A stretch of 64,000 bases of DNA from NCBI RefSeq assembly GCF_019396345.1, contig NZ_JAHKRM010000034.1, forward strand, positions 1 to 64,000, given 5' to 3'. Origin of the DNA: Nonomuraea guangzhouensis (GTDB lineage Bacteria; Actinomycetota; Actinomycetes; Streptosporangiales; Streptosporangiaceae). The position numbers and the translations under genes were made by a program. The notes beneath the pieces are model-generated. The model searched no databases and had not been told where the DNA came from. It saw only the letters and a list, made by a program, of their open reading frames with translations. Positions 23,805 to 32,469 of the stretch are shown here, one piece after another (positions within the stretch are counted from its first letter, which is position 1; each line of letters starts with the position of its first letter).

Positions 23805-24539
23805 ATGAGACAATCAGTAAGCATTCCGCTACTGGACGATAGTTCACTAACGGCGACGATTGCACTACCGAAAGGGACCGCGCCCGCCACTGGATGGCCG
23901 GGAATGGTGGTTGTGCATGAAATCTACGGCGTCGAACCGGACATGCTTGATGTAATAGACCTATTCGCCGCACATGGCTACGCGGCCGTCTTGCCTGATT
24001 TGTACAGCCACGGCACCAGGATCGGCTGCCTGACCCGAGCCATGCACCAACTCGCGACCGGAAAGCCGGGGCGCCCGGCCGCCGACATCGACGCGACCCG
24101 GCAATGGCTGGCCGACCGCGAGGACGTCGACGGTGGACGGCTCGGGGTGATCGGATTCTGCATGGGCGGTGGATTCGCCCTCGCGTACGCGGCGAGCGAG
24201 CCGCCCGGCGTACGAGCCGTATCGGTGAACTACGGCGTGGTCCCCCGGCGCCAGGAAGAGCTGCGGTCGGTGTGCCCGGTCGTGGGCTCCTACGGCGGCC
24301 GCGACCAAGGCTTCCGGTCGCACGGCAGGCGGTTGCAGGAGCACATGCGGGCGCTCGGCATCGAGCACGACGTGGAGATCTATCCGGCTGCCGGGCATTC
24401 CTTCATGACCGACGGTCATCACCCGATCGCGAAACTCGCACTGTTCCCCTTGCGGCACGGCCTCGTCGGGCCGGCGGCGGACGACGCGTGGCAGCGCACC
24501 TTCGCTTTCCTCGACGAACACCTCGCGAACCACGAGTAG
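23805..24539 (+). CDS. Dienelactone hydrolase-family protein
   Basis: The product is 244 residues. The alpha/beta hydrolase triad appears as Cys119 in GFCMGGG, Asp in GSYGGRDQGF and His in AAGHSFMTD. HEIYGVEPDM (Glu39) is the usual partner of the nucleophile in this family. True dienelactone hydrolase cleaves dienelactone to maleylacetate in chloroaromatic breakdown. No other such genes are nearby, so a general carboxyl ester role is more likely. The upstream region is AT-richer than average, with an ATTAAGGAGCG ribosome site. Confidence 0.88.
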   Translation: MRQSVSIPLLDDSSLTATIALPKGTAPATGWPGMVVVHEIYGVEPDMLDVIDLFAAHGYAAVLPDLYSHGTRIGCLTRAMHQLATGKPGRPAADIDATRQWLADREDVDGGRLGVIGFCMGGGFALAYAASEPPGVRAVSVNYGVVPRRQEELRSVCPVVGSYGGRDQGFRSHGRRLQEHMRALGIEHDVEIYPAAGHSFMTDGHHPIAKLALFPLRHGLVGPAADDAWQRTFAFLDEHLANHE

Positions 24540-24554
24540 GCCGCGACCAGCCCC

Positions 24555-26057
24555 CTATCCGGACCCGGCGTGGATCAACCGGATGATCGCCTGGCTCATC
24601 CGGGCGTAGTCATGGTCGTTGACCAGATCGCCACGGAGGCTGAAGTCGCTCATCACCGTGATCCGGTCGGCGAGGGTGACGATCTCCGGCAGGTCCGACG
24701 AGATCAGCAGCAGGCCCAGCCCGGAGCCGGCCAGTTCGGCGATCAGCTCGTGGAAGGCCGCCTTGGTACGTACGTCGATGCCGACGGTCGGCTCGTCCAC
24801 GATCAGGATCTCGCAGCGCGCGGCCAGCCACTTCGCCAGGCTCACCTTCTGCTGGTTGCCCCCGGAGAGCTGGCCGGCGAGCTGGCGTACCGAGGAGGCC
24901 CGGATGCCGAGCCGGTCGGCGTACTCCTCGGACAGACGCCGCTCCGCCCGGTCGGTCACGAGCCCGGCGCGGGCGAGACCGCGCCAGATGGTCACGCCGA
25001 TGTTGCGGGTGATCGGCTGGTCGAGGAAGAGCCCTTCTTCCTTCCGGTTCTCCGTCACGTAACCGATCCGGTAGCGCCGCAGCGCCTCGCCGACGTCGCG
25101 AATGCGCACCGGCCGGCCCTGGACCTCTACCGTGCCCGACGTGATCCGGTCCAGCCCGAGCAGCGCCTTGGCCAGCTCGCTGCGGCCGGCGCCCACCAGG
25201 CCGTACAGGCCGAGGATCTCGCCGGGACGTACGGACAGGGAGATGTCGCGGTGGCCCCGCGCGGTGCTCACCTCGCGCAGGCGCAGCGCCGCCGGCGTCT
25301 CGGGGTCGACCTGCCGCTCGGGGAGGCGCACCGAGGCGTACGCCCGCCCGACCATCAGATCGACGATCCGGTCCTGCGTGTAGTCCGCCAGCGGCTCGGC
25401 CTCGGCGACGGTACGCCCGTCACGGAGCACGGTCACCGTGTCGGCGACGGCGAAGACCTCCTCCAGCTTGTGGCTGACCAGCACGACGGCGTGGCCGCTG
25501 TCGCGCAGCTTGCGGACGATCGCGTAGAGCCGGTCGGCCTCGTCGCCGGTGAGCGACGCGGTCGGCTCGTCGAGCAGCAGCACCTTGCTGTCGATGCTGA
25601 GCGCCTTGGCGATCTCGACGAGTTCGGCCTGCGCGACGGAGAGCCCGGAGACCGGGGTGTCCGGATCGAGGTCGAGGTCGAGCAGGTCCAGGCAGCGCCG
25701 GGCCTCGGCCCGCATCCGGGCGCGGTCGACCAGCCCGAAGCGCCGTGGCAGGTGGTGCAGCACGATGTTCTCGGCTATGGAGAACTGGGGGATCAGGTTG
25801 CGTTCCTGGTGCACCACGCCGATCCCGGCCCGCTGGGCGTCCAGCGGACCGGCCAGGCGCAACTCGGTGTCGCCGAGTAGCACCTGCCCGCCGTCCGGCT
25901 GGTACACCCCGGTCAAGATCTTGATCAGCGTGCTCTTGCCCGCGCCGTTCTCGCCGAGCAGCGCGTGCACGCTGCCGGCGGTCAGGCGCAGGGTGGCGCC
26001 GTCCAGCGCGCGTACCCCAGGGAATGTCTTGACCAGACCCTCGGCCGTGAGCATCAC
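24555..26057 (-). CDS. Sugar ABC transporter, double ATP-binding protein (RbsA/XylG type)
   Basis: The product is 500 residues with two ABC cassettes. The first has Walker A GENGAGKST, LSVAQAELVEIAKAL and VLLLDEPTASL. The second has the degenerate GLVGAGRSE loop and the normal LSGGNQQKVSLAKWL and LIVDEPTVGID, as is usual for this class. It energises uptake with the two permeases encoded just upstream and the lipoprotein at the head of the operon. It overlaps the preceding permease by ATGA. The substrate is likely a sugar or sugar acid. Confidence 0.92.
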   Translation of the reverse strand: MMLTAEGLVKTFPGVRALDGATLRLTAGSVHALLGENGAGKSTLIKILTGVYQPDGGQVLLGDTELRLAGPLDAQRAGIGVVHQERNLIPQFSIAENIVLHHLPRRFGLVDRARMRAEARRCLDLLDLDLDPDTPVSGLSVAQAELVEIAKALSIDSKVLLLDEPTASLTGDEADRLYAIVRKLRDSGHAVVLVSHKLEEVFAVADTVTVLRDGRTVAEAEPLADYTQDRIVDLMVGRAYASVRLPERQVDPETPAALRLREVSTARGHRDISLSVRPGEILGLYGLVGAGRSELAKALLGLDRITSGTVEVQGRPVRIRDVGEALRRYRIGYVTENRKEEGLFLDQPITRNIGVTIWRGLARAGLVTDRAERRLSEEYADRLGIRASSVRQLAGQLSGGNQQKVSLAKWLAARCEILIVDEPTVGIDVRTKAAFHELIAELAGSGLGLLLISSDLPEIVTLADRITVMSDFSLRGDLVNDHDYARMSQAIIRLIHAGSG

Positions 26058-27019
26058 GACGACCTCCGCAACAGTCTCTGCCGGACGGTGCCGAGCAGCA
26101 CCGCGCCAAGGACGACCGCGCCGACGATCAGGTCGATCCAGCGCGGGTTGATGCCGAACTGGGCCTGCATGACGTCCACCAGCCGGACCAGGAACGCCGC
26201 GAGACAGGTCCCGACGACGCTGACCACGCCGCCGGTGAGCGCGACCCCGCCGATGATCGGCGCCGCGAAGCTCGGCAGCAGCAGGTCGTCGCCGATGCTG
26301 GAGTTGACCGAGCCGGAGGCAGCCACTGTGATGATCGCGGCGACTCCGGCCAGCAGCCCGCTGAGCCCGTGCGCCACGATGATCGACCGATCGTTGGAGA
26401 CCCCGGACAGCCGCGCGGCGAACGGACTCCCGCCGGTGGCGAGCAGTTGCCGGCCGGCGACCGTACGCGCGAAGAAGACGCCCACGAGCGCGGCCACCGC
26501 GAGCGCGACGAGGAAGACCACTGGCAGCCCGAGCACGGAGGCGCGGCCGATGTCCCGCAACCCGGGCGAATAGCCCTGGAACGTGTCGGGGCCGTTCACC
26601 CCGTACCGGAGTCCCTCGATGATGGTCATGGTGGCGAGCGTGACGATGAAGCCGTTGATCCGGGTGAAGACGACGAGCAGCCCGTTGACCAGGCCGGCAG
26701 CGCCGCCGACGGCGAGTGCGCCGAGTACGGCCATCGGCGCCGGCAGTCCGGCGTCGATCATCATCCAGGCCGCGACCATCGAGCAGAGCCCGGTGAGCGC
26801 GCCGACCGACAGGTTCATCTGGCCGATCGCCAGCACCACCATCTGGGACAGCCCGATGATGATCGGGACGGCCAGGAACCGGAAGAACGCGCCCAGCGTG
26901 CCGCTGGAGAGCATGCCGCCCCCGGTGGCGACGGACAGGGCCACGAAACCGGCCGCCGCCAGCAGCGCGAGGGTGAACTCCGGGCGGCCGGCGATCACGC
27001 TGGTACGGCTGGCGCTCAT
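26054..27019 (-). CDS. Sugar ABC transporter permease (second)
   Basis: The product is 321 residues from MSASRTSVIAG. About nine membrane segments and the RbsC-type EAA-like loop (SNDRSIIVAHGLSGLLAGVAAI) are visible, plus GQMNLSVGALTGLCSMVAAWM. The start overlaps the stop of the upstream permease by ATGA. It pairs with that permease to form a heterodimeric channel. The frame is open further upstream but runs through the neighbour gene. Confidence 0.9.
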   Translation of the reverse strand: MSASRTSVIAGRPEFTLALLAAAGFVALSVATGGGMLSSGTLGAFFRFLAVPIIIGLSQMVVLAIGQMNLSVGALTGLCSMVAAWMMIDAGLPAPMAVLGALAVGGAAGLVNGLLVVFTRINGFIVTLATMTIIEGLRYGVNGPDTFQGYSPGLRDIGRASVLGLPVVFLVALAVAALVGVFFARTVAGRQLLATGGSPFAARLSGVSNDRSIIVAHGLSGLLAGVAAIITVAASGSVNSSIGDDLLLPSFAAPIIGGVALTGGVVSVVGTCLAAFLVRLVDVMQAQFGINPRWIDLIVGAVVLGAVLLGTVRQRLLRRSS

Positions 27020-28059
27020 GCCCGCGCCCCCCTTCGCTCGGCGATCACGTGACGCACCCGGTCCAGCGAGAGGGCGACCAGCAGCACCAGCCCGATGTAG
27101 AGCTTGAGCTCGTCGAGCTGGAACTGCAGCAGGTTCAGTCCCTTGTAGATGACCTGGGTGAGCGTCGCGCCGAGGACCGTGCCGAGGATGCTGACCGCGC
27201 CGCCGGCGAGCAGCGTGCCACCGAGCACCGGCCCCAGGAACGACGGCAGGAGGAACTGGTCCCCGATACCGGCCGAGAACGCCCCGTTGTTCGCCGCGAG
27301 CAGGAACCCGGCCAGCCCCGCGAGCAGCCCGCTGAGCGCGTGCGCCTGCACGACACGGTTCTTCGTGGGAATGCCGGACAGCTCGGCGGCCTTCTCGTTC
27401 GAGCCCGTCATGAGGATCTCCCGGCCCAGCCGGGTGTACCGGAACAGCAACCCGACCGCGAGCGCCGCGACCAGCGCCAGTGGCACGATCAGCGGAACGC
27501 GCGGGCCGCACACCTCGCCCACGCAGTAGTCGGCGAACGTGTCGTTGCGCAGCACCGTCATGCCCGCCGGCTGACCGCTGAAGGCGACCCCGTCGGTGAA
27601 CCTCGTGTAGAGGATCGTGATGAGCCCCACCAGGGCGAAGTCCATCGCGAGCGTGACCACGAACGAGTTGACGCCGGTACGCGAGATGATCAGGCCGGCC
27701 AGCGCGCCGAGCAGCGTACCGACGGCCAGCCCGATCACCAGGCCGACCGGCAACGGCACGCCGAGCCGGTCGTAGGCGAGCCCCATGGCGAACGCGCTCA
27801 TCGCCGCCATGCGGCCGACGGCCACGTTCATGTGCCCGAGCGAGAGGACCGCGAGCTGGGCGAGCCCGACGACCGCGTACACGCTGATGTCCGACTGCAA
27901 CGGCACCAGCGTGAGCCCGGTGTCCAGGAACGCCGGCCGTAACGTGGTGAAGAGCGCGACCAGGCCGATGAGCAGCACGACCAGGCCGAGGCGGGGATTG
28001 GCCCAGATCGGGATGCGCGGTCCGGCCGGCTTCGGAGGAGCCGCGGTCCGTGTGCTCAC
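27016..28059 (-). CDS. Sugar ABC transporter permease (first)
   Basis: The product is 347 residues from a GTG that overlaps the enolase-like gene's stop (GTGA). It has 8-10 membrane segments and the family loop SGIPTKNRVVQAHALSGLLAGLAGF. GHMNVAVGRMAAMSAFAMGLAYD is the typical second conserved segment. A long extracellular insert (FADYCVGEVCGPRV) with two Cys may form a disulphide. It works with the second permease and the double ATPase. Confidence 0.9.
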   Translation of the reverse strand: MSTRTAAPPKPAGPRIPIWANPRLGLVVLLIGLVALFTTLRPAFLDTGLTLVPLQSDISVYAVVGLAQLAVLSLGHMNVAVGRMAAMSAFAMGLAYDRLGVPLPVGLVIGLAVGTLLGALAGLIISRTGVNSFVVTLAMDFALVGLITILYTRFTDGVAFSGQPAGMTVLRNDTFADYCVGEVCGPRVPLIVPLALVAALAVGLLFRYTRLGREILMTGSNEKAAELSGIPTKNRVVQAHALSGLLAGLAGFLLAANNGAFSAGIGDQFLLPSFLGPVLGGTLLAGGAVSILGTVLGATLTQVIYKGLNLLQFQLDELKLYIGLVLLVALSLDRVRHVIAERRGARA

Positions 28060-29141
28060 CGGACTCGCCGGTCGTCGATCGCGTCGCGGTCCCACTCGAT
28101 GCCGAGCCCGGGGGTGGACGGAGCCAGCGCGTGCCCGTCCACGATCTCGATCTCGTGCCGGGTGATCGCCCGCAGTTGCGGGATGTGCTCCAGGTAGCCG
28201 CTGTTCGGCACCGCGCAGCAGAGGCTGACGTGCAGCTCCATGAGGAAGTGCGGGCAGACCGGGACGTTGTACGTCTCGGCCAGGTGCGCGACCTTCAGCC
28301 AGGGGGTGATGCCGCCGATGCGGGCCACGTCGACCTGGACGATGCCGGCCGCCCGCCGGTGCAGGTACTCGCGGAACTGGGCCACCGAATACAGCGACTC
28401 GCCGACGGCGACCGGGATCGAGCTCGCCGCGACCAGTGCCTCGTGCCCCGCGACGTCGTCACCGGGCAGCGGCTCCTCGAACCAGTACGGGTCCGCCGGT
28501 TCGAGGAGCCGGGCCCGCCGGACGGCCTCGGCAGCCGTGAGCGACTGGTTGGCGTCGAGCATCAGGTCGAAGTGGGGGCCGACGGCCGCGCGTACGGCGG
28601 CCAGCCGCTCGGCGTCCTGCACCGGCGAGCGGCCGATCTTCAGCTTCGCCCCGCGCCAGCCCGCGGCCTGACTCGCCTTCGCGCCGGTGATCAGCTCCTC
28701 GGTGCTCAGGTGCAGCCAGCCGCCCTCGGTGTCGTACAGCGGAATGCGATCCTTCGCGCCTCCCGCGAGCATCCACAGCGGCCGGCCGGCGTCGCGGCAG
28801 CGCCAGTCCCACAGCGCCGTGTCCACGGCGGCCAGGGCCAGCGAGGTGATCGCGCCGACCGTGGTGGCCCGCGTCGCGGCGAACAGATCCCGCCACACCG
28901 CCTCCACCCGGCCGGGGTCCGCGCCGACCAGCCGCGGCAGCAGGTAGTCGCGCAGCAGGGCGAGCACGGCGGTGCCGCCGGTGCCGATCGTGTACGAGTA
29001 GCCGGTCCCGGAGCCACCGTCATCGGTCTCGATCTCGACGAAGACGGTCTCCTGCTTGAGGAACGACTGGACTGCGTCGGTGCGTACCGTCTCGACCTCC
29101 AGATCGACAAGGTACGCCTCGACGTGACTGATCGCGGGCAA
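28056..29141 (-). CDS. Enolase-superfamily dehydratase (mandelate racemase/muconate lactonizing type)
   Basis: The product is 361 residues from a TTG (LPAISHVEAYL). AGGAG five bases upstream and the domain start fix this choice; no ATG is closer. The capping domain is at residues 1-120. The barrel shows AKLKIG (KxK), LDANQS, WFEEPLPG and VGESLYS, giving the Lys and the three metal ligands, and CPHFLMELH as the other acid/base region. Family members dehydrate sugar acids or racemise hydroxy acids. It sits inside the ABC operon, between the lipoprotein and the permeases, so the imported molecule is probably a sugar acid. The exact substrate is unknown. Confidence 0.88.
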   Translation of the reverse strand: MPAISHVEAYLVDLEVETVRTDAVQSFLKQETVFVEIETDDGGSGTGYSYTIGTGGTAVLALLRDYLLPRLVGADPGRVEAVWRDLFAATRATTVGAITSLALAAVDTALWDWRCRDAGRPLWMLAGGAKDRIPLYDTEGGWLHLSTEELITGAKASQAAGWRGAKLKIGRSPVQDAERLAAVRAAVGPHFDLMLDANQSLTAAEAVRRARLLEPADPYWFEEPLPGDDVAGHEALVAASSIPVAVGESLYSVAQFREYLHRRAAGIVQVDVARIGGITPWLKVAHLAETYNVPVCPHFLMELHVSLCCAVPNSGYLEHIPQLRAITRHEIEIVDGHALAPSTPGLGIEWDRDAIDDRRVR

Positions 29142-29149
29142 CGAAGCTC

Positions 29150-30214
29150 CTAGTTCTTGCAGGTCAGATACTGGCTGTCGAAGGCCTTGCGCAGATCTTC
29201 GGTCTTGGCCTGCCGTTCGGCGTCGTAGCTGTCGACATTGGCCTTGGTGACGACGAAGGAGCCGGAGTCGACGGCCACTCCCGGCTTGCTCATCGTGCAG
29301 CCGCCGGCCAGCTTCATCAGCGCGTACGAGCCGACGGACGCCTGGCCGACCGGGTTCTGCAGCACCGTGCCGGCGACGGAGCCGTCCTTGATGCCGGCCA
29401 GGATGGTCTGGTCGTCGTCGATCGCGATCACCTTGATCGGCAGCTTGGCCTGCTTGACGCCGTCGGCGGAGGCGACCGCCGGGTTGTACGCCGTGTTGAC
29501 GATGCCCTGCGTCTGGGTGCCCTTGGCGGCGAGCAGGTCGGCGACGGCCTTCTGCGCGCTCTGCAGGTCCTTGTCGACGTCGGTCACCGTCTGCAGGAGC
29601 TCGACCTTGCCACCGGTCTCGTCGACTGCCTTCTGCACGCCGGCGATGCGGCGCTGGGTGTTGGAGTCGACCTTGTTGCCGGTCAGGTGCACCAGGTTGC
29701 CCTTGCCGCCCATGGCCTCGATCGCGGCCTGGGCGGCCTTGTACGCGGCCTGCTGGACATCGGTGGACAGGCAGAAGCCGGCCTTGTCGACGTCCCCGGC
29801 CGGGCAGGAGCCGAGGGAGGCGGTCGGGTAGCCCTGGCGCGTGAGGTCCTCGAACGTGGCGTTGATGTTCTCCGGGGAGACCCCGAAGACGCCGAAGGCG
29901 TTGTAGCCCTGGGCGGCGAGCGACTTGAGTACGTCGTTCTGCTTGGTCTGATCCCAGTCGGAGGTCTCGTTGAACGTGACGTCGCCCAGCCCGAGGTCGG
30001 TCTTCACCTTGGCGCCCGTCGCCTTCCAGGGCTGGAAGTAGGGGTGCGCGCCGCCCGGGACCAGGGCGATCTTGACCTGGTCGGGCTTCCGGGCCGTCGC
30101 GCCCGCGCCGGTCGCCGCGTCGTCGCTCTTCCTCGTGCAACCGGCCATGGTGCCGACGGCGAGTGCCAGGAGGGCAGCCACTCCGCCGAGCCTGGTCAAT
30201 GGTCTTTGCGTCAT
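29150..30214 (-). CDS. Sugar-binding lipoprotein of the ABC transporter
   Basis: The product is 354 residues. A lipoprotein signal (LTRLGGVAALLALAVGTMAGC) is followed by a periplasmic-binding-protein domain of the RbsB/LacI type (IALVPGGAHPYFQPWK ... GYNAFGVFGVSPENINATFE ... GTVLQNPVGQASVGSYAL). It would capture the ligand outside the membrane. It is the first gene of the operon, eight bases before the enolase-like gene. A perfect palindrome lies upstream and may be its operator. Confidence 0.92.
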   Translation of the reverse strand: MTQRPLTRLGGVAALLALAVGTMAGCTRKSDDAATGAGATARKPDQVKIALVPGGAHPYFQPWKATGAKVKTDLGLGDVTFNETSDWDQTKQNDVLKSLAAQGYNAFGVFGVSPENINATFEDLTRQGYPTASLGSCPAGDVDKAGFCLSTDVQQAAYKAAQAAIEAMGGKGNLVHLTGNKVDSNTQRRIAGVQKAVDETGGKVELLQTVTDVDKDLQSAQKAVADLLAAKGTQTQGIVNTAYNPAVASADGVKQAKLPIKVIAIDDDQTILAGIKDGSVAGTVLQNPVGQASVGSYALMKLAGGCTMSKPGVAVDSGSFVVTKANVDSYDAERQAKTEDLRKAFDSQYLTCKN

Positions 30215-30238
30215 GACCGCGCCTCTCGGACATCATCG

Positions 30239-30250
30239 ATCCTATAGGAT
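30239..30250. promoter_or_regulatory. Perfect 12-bp palindrome, likely operator of the ABC operon
   Basis: ATCCTATAGGAT lies 24 bases upstream of the lipoprotein start codon and in the gap before the divergent GntR gene. Its AT-rich core stands out from the GC-rich surroundings. FCD-type GntR repressors bind short palindromes of this kind, so the neighbour regulator is the natural candidate. Confidence 0.55.
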
Positions 30251-30385
30251 ATTTCATGGATGTATAGCGACAGGTGATTGGCCCCGTCAAGGGCGTATCT
30301 GGGGTCGTTTGAGGGCCCGGAATCGTACATCGTGCGTGATAAGCTGCAGCGGAGTGGATGACGTCCAGCGGCGTGGGGAGCAGTG

Positions 30386-31081
30386 ATGGCCAGAGATCGA
30401 GCCGGTGGCGCGGCCGGCAGCTCGGCGGAGTCGATGATCGCCCCGCTGCCCAGCCGCCAGTCCCTGACCGACGACGTCTACGAGGCGATCAAGACCCTGA
30501 TCATGGATCACGTCATCGCCCCGCAAGCCCGGCTGAGCATCGACCAGCTGGCCCGCGACCTGCGCGTTTCGTCGACGCCGATCCGCGAGGCCCTGATCCG
30601 CCTGGAGTCGGAGGGCCTGGCCAGGAAGGAGGCGCTGCGCGGCTACACCACCACGCCGGTCCTGACGCCTGATGAGGTCAAGGAGCTGTTCGAGTTCCGT
30701 ACCGTCATCGAGCCCTGGGCCGCGGCCCGAGCCGCCCAGCGACGCGACGCCGCGAGTCTCGCCCGCCTCCAGGCCGAGGTGGACTCCGTCGACACGCTTC
30801 CGACCGGCGACACCTACCAGGCCTACCGCGAACTGGCCGGCCACGACGAGCGCTTCCACCGGCAGATCGCCGAACTGTCCGGCAACGACCAACTCCTGCA
30901 GGCGTTCGTCCGGACACACTGCCACCTGCACCTGTTCCGCCAGCGCTACAGCACCCGACTCGGCTCCGCCACCATCGCCGAGCACCAGGACATCGCCGCC
31001 GCCATCGCGGCCGGCGACGCCGAGCTCGCCCGGGCAGCGATGCTCACCCACCTGCGACGAGCCCAGCAGCGCCTCACCTAG
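30386..31081 (+). CDS. GntR-family regulator with FCD domain
   Basis: The product is 231 residues from MARDRAGGAAG after GGGGAG. The winged helix is LTDDVYEAIKTLIMDHVIAP with LRVSSTPIREALIRLESEGL. The C-terminal FCD half has RTVIEPWAAARAA, HDERFHRQIAE, HCHLHLFR and EHQDIAAAIAAGD, including the His ligands of a metal-binding effector site. It is divergent from the ABC operon and probably represses it, releasing on the substrate or a sugar-acid metabolite. Confidence 0.9.
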   Translation: MARDRAGGAAGSSAESMIAPLPSRQSLTDDVYEAIKTLIMDHVIAPQARLSIDQLARDLRVSSTPIREALIRLESEGLARKEALRGYTTTPVLTPDEVKELFEFRTVIEPWAAARAAQRRDAASLARLQAEVDSVDTLPTGDTYQAYRELAGHDERFHRQIAELSGNDQLLQAFVRTHCHLHLFRQRYSTRLGSATIAEHQDIAAAIAAGDAELARAAMLTHLRRAQQRLT

Positions 31082-31104
31082 CAGGTGGTCGCTAGAGGTC
31101 AACG

Positions 31105-31293
31105 GCCCTTAACGGCACCTTCAGACCCTGGATATTCACCGAGGACACCACCGGCCTCCTTGACTTCATCAAGGACGCGTTCGACGCCGAAGAGCTCGGC
31201 CGGGTCCATGTGGACGGCCGCGCGATCCACCACGCCGAGGCCATGACCTACCTCCAGTCCACCCTTGGCCCAGCCCTGCCCGCGCCTCAATAG
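31105..31293 (+). pseudogene. Fragment of a VOC/PhnB-like glyoxalase-fold protein
   Basis: The frame ending TAG at 31291 reads TGLLDFIKDAFDAEELGRVHV and then a decayed HHAEA segment. It resembles the N-terminal motif of PhnB-type VOC proteins. Only about 60 codons remain and no start codon with a ribosome site is present, so it is a relic. Confidence 0.5.
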
Positions 31294-31358
31294 CAGCCGT
31301 GCGACAGTTGCGCTTGCTTCGTTTATTGCGGATACTGCGAATGAGGGGGGTGTAATCA

Positions 31359-31814
31359 GTGGCAGACATCCAGGCAAAGCGTGTCGAGCCCGGAACCATC
31401 GACGCAGAGGTAGCCAGCCGGGCGGTCCGCCGAATCAAGGACTATCTCATGAGGCATCCCGAGCAGACCGCTATCCCCGTCGCAGGGGAGCATGGCGGAG
31501 AGGATGCGTTGATCTTGCCTCGTCAGGCCGTGAGCCTGCTCGTCTTCGTCCTTGCCCAGGCAGCGGAGGGGCGAGGGGTAACTGTCATACCGTCGAACGC
31601 TGAGTTGACCACCCAGCAGGCGGCGGACATGCTGAACGTCTCGCGTCCTTACCTGATCAAGCTTCTGGAGTCGGGGGAGATCCCCTTCCGGCTGGTAGGC
31701 AAGCACCGACGCGTTACCTACGAGGCCCTCCAAGACTTCAAGCGTCACGATGACGCCAGGCGCCGGACCGCCGCCGACGAACTCGGCGCACTGGGCCAAG
31801 AACTGGGCATTTGA
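31359..31814 (+). CDS. HTH excisionase-type antitoxin of a PIN toxin pair
   Basis: The product is 151 residues from a GTG after GGGGGTG. The C-terminal half is a MerR-like excisionase helix-turn-helix (LTTQQAADMLNVSRPYLIKLLES, PFRLVGKHRRVTYEALQDF). The N-terminal half (LMRHPEQTAIPV, LPRQAVSLLVFVLAQAAEG) would bind the toxin. The PIN-domain gene starts two bases after its stop, a standard pair order. Confidence 0.8.
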   Translation: MADIQAKRVEPGTIDAEVASRAVRRIKDYLMRHPEQTAIPVAGEHGGEDALILPRQAVSLLVFVLAQAAEGRGVTVIPSNAELTTQQAADMLNVSRPYLIKLLESGEIPFRLVGKHRRVTYEALQDFKRHDDARRRTAADELGALGQELGI

Positions 31815-31816
31815 CC

Positions 31817-32125
31817 ATGGCCTTCGTGGTGATCTATGACGCCAATGCACTCTATGGCAACACGCTGCGCGACTTGCTCATCCGCCTCGCCATGACGGGT
31901 CGCGTGCAGGCCAAATGGACCAATGAGATTCTCGGCGAGGTGCAGCGTAATCTTGCAGTAAACCGGCCGGACATCACGCAAGAGAAGCTGAACAAGCTTT
32001 GCAACCTCACGAACTCGGCGGTCCGGGACTGCCTGGTCGAGGGTTATGAACCGCTGGTTGAGGGCTTGAAGCTCCCTGATCCCGGTGATCGACATGTGCT
32101 GGCCGCCGCGCTACGCGCTGGTTAG
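31817..32125 (+). pseudogene. PIN-domain toxin, truncated
   Basis: The 102-residue frame begins MAFVVIYDANALYGN and contains the first Asp, a Glu (NEILGEV) and LPDPGDRHVLAAALRAG. Full-length relatives run on for about 80 residues with further acidic residues and a T-N-x-x-D-F motif. Here a TAG stops the frame right after RAG, and the following DNA has no similar sequence. The nuclease centre is incomplete, so it is probably inactive. Confidence 0.65.
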
Positions 32126-32135
32126 AGCACGCCGC

Positions 32136-32342
32136 TCAGCCGAAGGTACGGTCGTAGGGTTCGTAGAGATCACCGTCCACATGGCGGTCCATGTCCTCGA
32201 GATACTTCCGGTCGTCCAGTCGCGGCATGCTGCGGGATGCGGCGGCGAACTCGGCCCGCGAAACGGTCCGGCGCCGACGGCGAAGAGGGAGCAGGTCGCC
32301 TTGCGAGATCTCGTGGGAGTGGTCGGGCTCAGAAGCGTCCAC
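32136..32342 (-). CDS. Small antitoxin-like protein (68 residues)
   Basis: It starts with a GTG at 32342 and reads HSHEISQGDLLPLRRRRR, then SRAEFAAASRSMPRLDD and a DxDLYEPYDR end. This layout is known from small actinobacterial antitoxins that sit before VapC-type genes, although I cannot give a family name. No toxin follows it on this strand. It points tail-to-tail at the truncated PIN gene. An AT-rich TATAGATTCAAGG upstream may be its promoter. Confidence 0.45.
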   Translation of the reverse strand: MDASEPDHSHEISQGDLLPLRRRRRTVSRAEFAAASRSMPRLDDRKYLEDMDRHVDGDLYEPYDRTFG

Positions 32343-32469
32343 CCCTTGAATCTATAACGGTGCCACCACGTGCGCTGGCTGTGTCAGCTGTGTGGATGTG
32401 GTGCAAATAGCGTGAAGCTATCGATCAAGATGTGGTGTGGCCGCTCGCTCCGCCAGCACACTGCACGTC

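Noticed and set aside
28056..30290. 744-codon fused frame across the binding protein and enolase-like genes
   Set aside because: The first half is out of frame with the lipoprotein gene, whose signal peptide and fold are clear; the enolase frame starts at TTG 29141.
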